Source: Theocolax elegans
Taxonomy: Eukaryota > Arthropoda > Insecta > Hymenoptera > Cerocephalidae
Direction of reading: 5' to 3'
DNA length: 64,000 nucleotides
Assembly (NCBI GenBank): GCA_026168455.1
Contig: CM047425.1
Location: 40,196,711 to 40,260,710 of the forward strand
Shown: piece after piece, positions 57,420 through 64,000 of the stretch
How the letters are laid out: the number at the start of each line of letters is the position of its first letter
How positions within the stretch are numbered: the first letter of the stretch is position 1
The notes under the pieces: generated by a model
The model's input: only the letters and a program-made list of their open reading frames with translations
Database searches by the model: none
Told to the model about the DNA's origin: nothing
Translations under genes and position numbers: made by a program

Positions 57420-58007
57420 CACGCGCAAAGCCTCATGTAATAAAGCATACCTAAATGGGTTCTTAAGGGTTATTTACATCATCAAAGTGAAAATTAAAAA
57501 ATTTTTTTTTAAATTTTTCACCTGAATATGTTTGAAACAGCGGTGAAAATCCCAGAACTCTAAAGATTAATAGCCGGATGATTAGTCCAGTCAAATTAGC
57601 CTTTTTTCGTAAAAAAAAATAATATTGTCGACAAGAAAAAACGTTGACATATTAAGAAATAAAACGAATTAGCCAACTATTTTATAAACAAAGTTTGTGT
57701 ACGATTCCCTATAAAAAGTCTTGATAATATTAATCAAATGAAATAGTTTGTCAAGATCGCGTAAATAGTTCATTAGCAAATTGTGTTTTAAGCGCAGAAA
57801 TCAAAAGTCCATACAATTTAAAATCTATATATTTTTTAGCTTTTTTAAAAGAAATAATTTTTTCAAAATTACTTCAGATATAAAAAATAAGGCTTTGGAG
57901 CATCGTATAGAAACCAGCCAAAAACTGTACATTTTTCAAGATCCATATTTTAATGTTTAATAGTTATCTTTATTCAAGAAAATAGAAAATTTATCATTCG
58001 CTAAAGA
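57420..58007. other. AT-rich stretch without recognisable gene
   Basis: No open frame with a domain and no clear repeat structure; one AATAAAG near 57440. Confidence 0.5.
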
Positions 58008-58668
58008 TTATTTGGATATATAAAATTTATCAGGCTTTGCGAACCAATATGTTTTATTAAGCGAGGCTTAATACTCTTAGTCCACTATGGTTGGTGGAAA
58101 TCCCAGAGTAGTGTTTCCAAAAATTAAAAAAATTACAAATTGGTGTTTAGACCACGGCTTTCGAGTTTTGGTTCCTCAGTAAGGAAACTAGAACTTCGGG
58201 CAGTGTTGCCAGATAGAGGTATTTTGTCTTTGTTCCACTCACCCAGTACGACCTCATTTACATTAGATAACAGAGGAGAGAAAAACCCTAAATGGTAACC
58301 CTGACTTCGGGTGAAAACACGTCGCGCTCTGGTTGATTGGAGTTCTTACCACCAGGGGAACTCGATTGCTCTCTTTACCCGCTAAAGAAACAGTCTACTA
58401 CAAGGCATAAATATAGCCGCATTAGCTTCCATTTGACGTCGCTTTCCATCTGTGACGGGCGTCTAAGAAATGCCTCTAGCTCCTCACTGAAGAGACCAAA
58501 GTTAGAGAGCCGTGATCGAAACGCCAATTTATAATTTTTTAATTTTTGGAAAGGCTTACTCTGGAACTTCCATCAACCGTAATGAACGAAGAGTATTAGA
58601 AGCCTCGCTTTTTAAAGCTTATTGGTTTCAAAATAATAAGGTGATAAATTTTATATATCGAAATATCT
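58008..58668. mobile_element. MITE with ~190-200-bp terminal inverted repeats
   Basis: 58008-58205 is matched in inverted orientation by about 58470-58668, at roughly 80% identity by eye. Shared blocks include ATATAAAATTTATC near the ends and TTTGGAAA/CCACCAACC further in. The centre is unique and non-coding. No target duplication was settled, so the family is unknown. Confidence 0.65.
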
Positions 58669-58689
58669 TCATTTAATTTTTAATTGTTT

Positions 58690-59276
58690 TGTAATTTTTT
58701 GTGAGCCGGCGCGTCGGGTGATGCTGGTGAGTCCGGTGTCGACGGTATGACGGCCAGTAAGGCCGAGTAGATGCTAGTCCGCTGCGCCGCTGTCGTAGTG
58801 GCTTCTGCGTTGGCTGAGGGAGGACACAGCACTAACCCCTCAACTAACTCTCTACGAGCCTGGCCCTGGCCTCGAGAAACTCGTGGCCAGAGTCGGACGG
58901 TCGGATGACCGCCGGTGAGCCCCGCTCACTTTACGAAGTTCTTAGTAGGGTTGGTCAAGATGGACCAACCCAGGCACGAGCCGCTTTAACGGTGAGTTGT
59001 CCTCGGACAAAGAGGGAGACGCCCTGCAGGTGGCAGCGGGATGTAAGTCGTACCGCACCGTTGAGAGGAGTGAGTCGGTGTAGTGGTCGCTCCGTCTGGA
59101 TACTGCTGTTGCTGGTGGTCCTCCTTGTGGGTGGTCTCGCGGCAGCTGCCCGATTCCGGTACTCCTGGGTGATCCGGGCGGCGAAGTCTCGAGGGAGAGC
59201 CTGATGTAATCGTCTCGGTGAGCTCGTACGATGTGGATGGGATAGGGAGAAGGTGCTAATAATTATGACCAACAAG
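58690..59276. other. GC-rich stretch of unknown nature
   Basis: Base composition changes sharply from AT-rich to GC-rich. A 99-codon frame (58905-59204) and an opposite 106-codon frame have no recognisable domain. It may be the remnant of another element (for example a LINE 5' region) into which gypsy-3 inserted. Confidence 0.3.
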
Positions 59277-59550
59277 TGATCTTAATTTAAATTCGTCTTT
59301 ATTCAAGAACTGTAGAAATGGTACAGTAATTGTCTCGAAAGGTGGGGTACTCCCGCAGTGGGAGAAGGCGAGCTGCTGTACGCTCGAACTGGCCTATACT
59401 TATAACGGCGCTCGCTTATCTTGATAACGGGAACGGCGCGATAAGGGGGTAGCCACCTTACGGCCGTTATCGGTACTACATACTATATATAAGCTATATG
59501 TATAAAGGCCGTGCGGTTCACGCCTATTAATAGTACGCTTGCGTATAACA
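59277..59550 (-). repeat. gypsy-3 3' LTR (~274 bp)
   Basis: Minus strand TGTTATACGCAAGCG ... AATTAAGATCA, with TATA-like sequence near 59483 and an AATAAA near 59300. The TG start is fixed by the polypurine tract; the CA end is my best estimate. Confidence 0.65.
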
Positions 59551-62433
59551 AATCCCCCCCGTTTAGAAGGCGGGAGAGCACGGTCGCTTTTAACTATAAT
59601 CTAAGGTTTTTTTACAATATTTTACAAACTATTTCGCAGAAAACTAAATCCTAATCTAATACAATATATATTTAATCCTATCTAATCTTAAAATCTAAAA
59701 TCTAACGTCTTTAATTTTTCTCCTGTATTTTCGCACAGGTTTTGCGACACTGTCACTTTTCCTTTTTCGCAGGTAATACTGATGTGTCGGAGAGTAGCGG
59801 TCTGGTTGACTGGCTGAATCATTGATGTCGTCGGACGATCGATGTGTGTGAGGTTTGATTTGCGTCTCTGTCGGAGAAGCTGAGTGTTGGTCTAAGGGGT
59901 TGGATGTGCCGAGTTGTGTCGGAGACATGGTAGCTGCCCGTTGAGGTTTAGTAGGTGAAACGGCGTGTTCGCTGTTGCTCGGTTTGGCGTCGCTGGTGCC
60001 CTTTGGACTGGCGTAAGGGCCAGTTTTGTTAGGAGAGTTGCTGATCTCCGTGGTTCGGCTTGTCGTCCGAGCGGGGATCGGGCTGACAATCGCGTGGGAG
60101 GCTGCTGGCTTCATGTCCTTGATATGAACCTTGGTTGGTTGGTTGTCCCGGTTAACTAGGTAGACCTCGTGTTGCACTCGTGTTATAATGGGGAATGGTC
60201 CTTCCCACGGAGAGTGAAAGCCTGCATGGAAACCCTCACTGGCTTTGGACAGTGGATGACTGCGGAGATACACCAAGTCATTGGTGTCGTAGCCAGGTTG
60301 TGTAATATCTTCCTGAGCGTACGTCCGCTGATAAACTCGTTGGTGAGTTTGGGAGGTTTCCAGACGTTCTGTTGTCGCCGGGGACACAGGCATGGGGGGC
60401 TCGAGTTTCCAAACCCCTGGTCGTGGAAGGTCGCGTCCGAGAAGGAGGTAGGATGGGCTACATCCCGTGGCTGCATTCCGTCAAGTTCGCATCTGGAATA
60501 AAACCTTAGGAAGCTCGTGGTCCCATTCCTTATGAGGTAATCCCTGGAGATGGAGACGAAGTCCCTTCTTGATCTCTTGATTCCGACGTTCAGTGGGATT
60601 TGCCTGAGGGTGATAAATGGCTGTAGTCCAGTGCTCGGCTTGCCAAGACTCGCAGGCGCGCTTCCAAGGGTGACTGATGAACTGGCGACCCTGGTCGGAG
60701 AGGATGGCCCGTGGATAACCCTAGCATGCAAAAACTTCCTCTTCTAATAATTTTATTATCCGAGGAGCTTCGGATGATCCGAGCGGAAAAGCCTTTACCC
60801 ATCGAGAGAATAGGTCGGTGACCACCAGGATAAACCGCTTTCTCCTACTGGTGATTAGGTACGGCCCCATCAGGTCAACCGCAATGGTTTCCCATGGCTG
60901 GGAAGGCTGGTGTGGCCGGAGCGTTTTCGGTGTTCTCGGCCCTGAGCTCTTGCAGGTGTTGCACAGCAAACATCTCCGTACATGGTCGCACACATCCTTT
61001 CGCATCTCGGGCCAACTGTAGGTCGTTTTGATGCAGCGGAGTGTCTCGTCAACGCCTGGATGTCCGGCGGATTTTGAGTCGTGATACTCGTGGAAAATCC
61101 GCGGCGTGATGCTCAGCGGACAGATATCCTCCAGGACTCCTTAGGAGTTTCGCGATGCCAGAGGATGCCATTATGGAGACAGTGTAAATCCGTGGGAGTT
61201 GGTTCGTCGGTGAGTCGTGAAACTATCTCGTTGCAGACGGGATCCTCCTGTTGGGCGGCAACGATTAATTCGGACAGGGGCATCAGTTGTTCACTGATGG
61301 AGCAAATGGCGTGATCTCCTGGACCTTCGTAGAAGGCTGGTTCAGGAGGCAAGAGCCGTTCTTCGTCGTCGAAAAGGCCATGTTCGCCCTCCGGGTTTCT
61401 GGACAGGAAGTCAGCCAGCTGGTTTTCTTTTCCTGGACAGTGCTCGATGGTGGGATTGTATTCCTGGAGTAGTAGTGCCCATCTCCGAAGTTTGTCTCGG
61501 GTGTCTTTGAAGCGCTGCTACCAGATGAGACCCTTGTTGTCTGTCAGTGTGAAGGCTTTGTCCTCGAGCAGGTGTCGGTACTTCTTCACAGCCCAAACCA
61601 TAGCTAGACACTCCTGCTCGTTGCTATGATAACGTGATTCAGTAGGAGAAAACTTGGCGCTAGCGTAGCTGATAATGTGTCGTTCTCCGTTTGGTCTCAG
61701 TTGGTAAAGTACGGCACCCATCCCTCTAGCACTCGCATCCGTCTGGAGGTAATGCGGCCAGTCTGGGTGTGGCCGGGATAAAGCCAGAGGTTGCCGGAAA
61801 GCCTGCTTGACTCTGTCGAATGCGGCTTGAGCTTCCGATGACCATCGAAAGGGAGACTTCTTACTTGTTAAGTCCGTGAGAGGTGCTGTTAACTCCGCGT
61901 ATCCAGGTACGTACTCATGTAGCCAGGCACAGGTTCCCAAGAAGGATTGGAGCTTCTTCCTGGTGATTGGTACCGGAAACTTAAGGATGTCCTCTATGTT
62001 GGAGGGGTTGGCTTCGTTTCCCTCGACTGTCACGATGTGTCCCAAATATTTGAGGTTGGTCACGGCAAAATGACATTTCTCGAGGGTTTGTAAGTCCGTG
62101 CATGTGGAGCCTCTCGAGGATCATCGCCAAGTGCAATAAATGTTCCTCGGGATCCCGGGAAAAGATGATAATATCGTCCAGGTAGACGACGCATTATTTC
62201 CCAACGTAGCCAGTCAGCACCTGTTGGCTCATCGTTCGTTGGAAAGTACCGGGAGCCCCCTTTAATCCTAACGGCATGACTCGAAACTGGTAACATCCTC
62301 CGGAAGGCATCATGAAGGCGGTGTACTTCTTGGACTCCGTTGCCATGGGTATTTGCCAATATCCACTCTTTAGATCGAGCGAGGAGAATATCTGAGCGTG
62401 TCCTAAGTATAACAAATACGCTTGCGTATAACA
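59277..62433 (-). mobile_element. decayed Ty3/gypsy element gypsy-3
   Basis: Minus strand: 3' LTR (59277-59550), polypurine tract GGGGGGGATT (59551-59560), and pol remnants from integrase (59695) back to the start of RT (62445). The 5' end is missing; RT begins right after a 17-base piece of LTR start (62417-62433). Different family from gypsy-1/2, and much more GC-rich. Confidence 0.8.
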
Positions 62434-62445
62434 AATTATATCCAA
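59695..62445 (-). pseudogene. pol: gypsy-3 Pol: RT, RNase H, integrase
   Basis: RT start with SLDLKSGYWQIP (about 62370) and MPLGLKGAPGTFQ (about 62250). YLDD is intact near 62180 but preceded by a stop. RT end and RNase H are at 61518-62063 (QTDAS, TDNKGLIW). The integrase zinc region and core (60721-61100) have VDLMGPY; SDQGRQF and the NPTERRNQEI Glu lie downstream after a TAG near 60722. The integrase C-terminal part and a Ser/Thr-rich tail are at 59695-60393. Several stops and shifts break it. The frame at 60183-60731 is a shadow of integrase. Confidence 0.8.
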
Positions 62446-63039
62446 AATAGTACATTACGCATCAAGGATGCAAAGTAGGTAATTTTTGCACGACGAGCAC
62501 TACAAATGAGAGTGTACACGTTACATATTTTCGTGACAAGGGTGGAAAAGTTAAATTTCGACGAGGGCGAAGGTAAACGACTTAGGCGCACAAAGTACTA
62601 TATATCGCATTTTGAAGAAAGAGGTATCTTAAAAATCATATTTTAAATATTGATGTAAAACGTAATACAACTCTATGTAGCAGAATTTTTACCTCTTACA
62701 ATAATAAATAATTTATTTTGTTATATTTATCTTATAAAAATGAATTAATATCACATTCTATTATAAATAAACATATCGAGTATTCTGATATAATTGAGAG
62801 ATGTAAAAAAATGGGCATTAGGTTGTTACATACAGATTAAAGATTATAAAAAATGACAATTGATAAAATTGCATAAGAATGCGGTTTTGAAAAAATGCTT
62901 TAATAAAAATTTATAATTAAATTTTATATGTATAAGTTATGTTAAAAATCCACATAAAAGGTTCACAATTGTATTTGTTAATGAAAGGTATCCTCACATT
63001 CCTTCGATGATCAATAACCCATTCAGAAAATTGTACCAG
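62434..63039. other. AT-rich stretch without recognisable gene
   Basis: No domain-bearing frame and no clear repeat; separates gypsy-3 from its older relative. Confidence 0.5.
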
Positions 63040-63760
63040 TACAATACAACAGTCGTAAGCAGGAGGTATCGGATGACGCTGACGAAGTCCGGTCCAACAA
63101 AATAGGACGGTGACTACTAAAATGATACGGATGGAAAGACTTCAGTTCCCTTGTTCCTGTGCTTTTATTTTTGGTACATATTGTAACATCTTGGGCCAGC
63201 TGTATGTTGATTGAATTCGGCGGTGTATCTCGTGGGTGCCAGGGTGCTCAGCAGACGTCAAGATATGCTATTGAACATTATTAGTTTGGTGATGCTTTGT
63301 GGTACAGCTATTCACCAAGGTGAATTATATTCCTGGAGGAGTAGAGCCAATCGCCAAAGCTTATCTCGGGAACGGCTTGTCCTCGAGGATGTGCCGGTAC
63401 TGCTTGACTGTCCATACTATGGCTAGGTACTCCTGTTCATTACTATAATAATGAAATTTGGCAGGCGAGAACTTTGCACTTGCGTAGCTCAGAATGGTGC
63501 GTTATTCGTCTGGTCAGAATTGTTAGAGAACAGCTCTCATTCTGCAAGCGCAGGCGTTCTTCTGCAGGTAATTTGGTTATTTTGGGTGTGGCCGAAAAAA
63601 GGTCTGTGGTTATCAGAAAGCCTGTTTGACCATCTCAAAAGTAACTTGTACCGTAGGTGTCCACCGAAATGGAATTTTTTAGTTAACCAAATCCATAAGT
63701 AGTGCGGTCAGCTCAGCATATCCTAGAATGTATTCGTGTAGCCAGGCGCATATCCTGCGG
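63040..63760 (-). pseudogene. heavily decayed relative of gypsy-3 Pol
   Basis: Colinear by eye with parts of gypsy-3: about 63100 with 60810 (integrase), about 63190-63260 with 61005-61090 (zinc region), and about 63330-63740 with 61455-61930 (RNase H and RT end). Many indels leave no usable frame. Same strand as gypsy-3. Confidence 0.6.
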
Positions 63761-63789
63761 GGTAACCTGTATATATAAAATAGGTCGGT

Positions 63790-63865
63790 CACTTTGATAG
63801 CAGTGGTGATTTATAAGCGCTCGCCACCTGGCGTTTCACGGCTCGTATATTGCTTGCGTATAACA
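63790..63865 (-). repeat. LTR fragment related to gypsy-3
   Basis: GCTTGCGTATAACA at 63852-63865 and the preceding ~60 bases resemble the start of the gypsy-3 LTR. A CAACCCTTTC sequence follows, a possible decayed polypurine tract on the minus strand. Confidence 0.45.
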
Positions 63866-64000
63866 CAACCCTTTCAAAAAAATTATTCTTATTTAATTAC
63901 GAGTATCTTTCTCTAAAATTGATGTACGTGTAGATGTATGTATGTCTTGTATACATTATTTCTTTCTTCTCTTCTTTAGCTCTAAATCAATATACATTTT
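63866..64000. other. AT-rich end of window
   Basis: Nothing recognisable. Confidence 0.5.

Noticed and set aside
58905..59275. Opposed frames of 99 and 106 codons
   Set aside because: GC-rich chance frames without a domain; neither has supporting signals.
60183..60731. 182-codon minus-strand frame
   Set aside because: Out-of-frame shadow; the integrase residues are in the neighbouring frame.

Overview
The window is eukaryotic, AT-rich, and reads as an insect or other arthropod genome. The evidence is a dense set of LTR retrotransposons of insect type, primer sites matching tRNA-Gly(GCC) and initiator tRNA-Met, long dinucleotide repeats, and predicted splice sites. The order cannot be fixed from sequence alone. 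I found no ordinary host gene and no rRNA; there is one tRNA-like sequence at 57.3 kb. Nearly everything is mobile DNA, much of it nested, and the nesting can be read from exact target-site duplications (TSDs).

1-41 kb is one old viral or retroelement locus broken up by younger insertions. Its pieces, in order, are: an LTR-like stretch with a primer-site-like motif (1-960); the C-terminal part of a chuvirus-like glycoprotein (1069-1768, continuing in the same frame at 23626-23727); a Gag-like ORF (23803); a Cys-rich ORF (24652); and a baculovirus-F/errantivirus-type envelope gene (25347-25940, continuing at 39682-40842). A three-LTR Ty3/gypsy array (1769-23625, plus strand, TSD GTAA) cut the glycoprotein tail. 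A second copy of the same gypsy family (25941-39681, minus strand, TSD ATAT) cut the envelope gene. A Ty1/copia element, copia-1 (15824-23020, minus strand, TSD ATTAC), sits inside the last LTR of the first gypsy array.

41.0-48.6 kb is a second, related copia element, copia-2 (plus strand, TSD TATCT). In both copia families the Gag N-terminus lies in short upstream exons joined by predicted phase-1 introns, and the primer site is complementary to the anticodon half of initiator tRNA-Met.

48.6-58.7 kb has a compact ORF with its own TATA box and poly(A) signal (213 aa, zinc-ribbon-like). It also has two large foldback elements in TA runs; the first carries an inserted 851-bp TRIM whose LTRs contain a tRNA-like sequence. 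The rest is CT-rich microsatellite, a probable LINE 3' tail, a tRNA-like sequence and a long-TIR MITE. 58.7-64 kb has a GC-rich stretch, a decayed Ty3/gypsy element on the minus strand (59277-62433) and a more decayed relative (63040-63865).

The elements do not form a pathway. What ties them together is the order of insertion and the defects: every autonomous-type element here carries at least one inactivating lesion, although copia-1 has identical LTRs and must have inserted or been converted recently.
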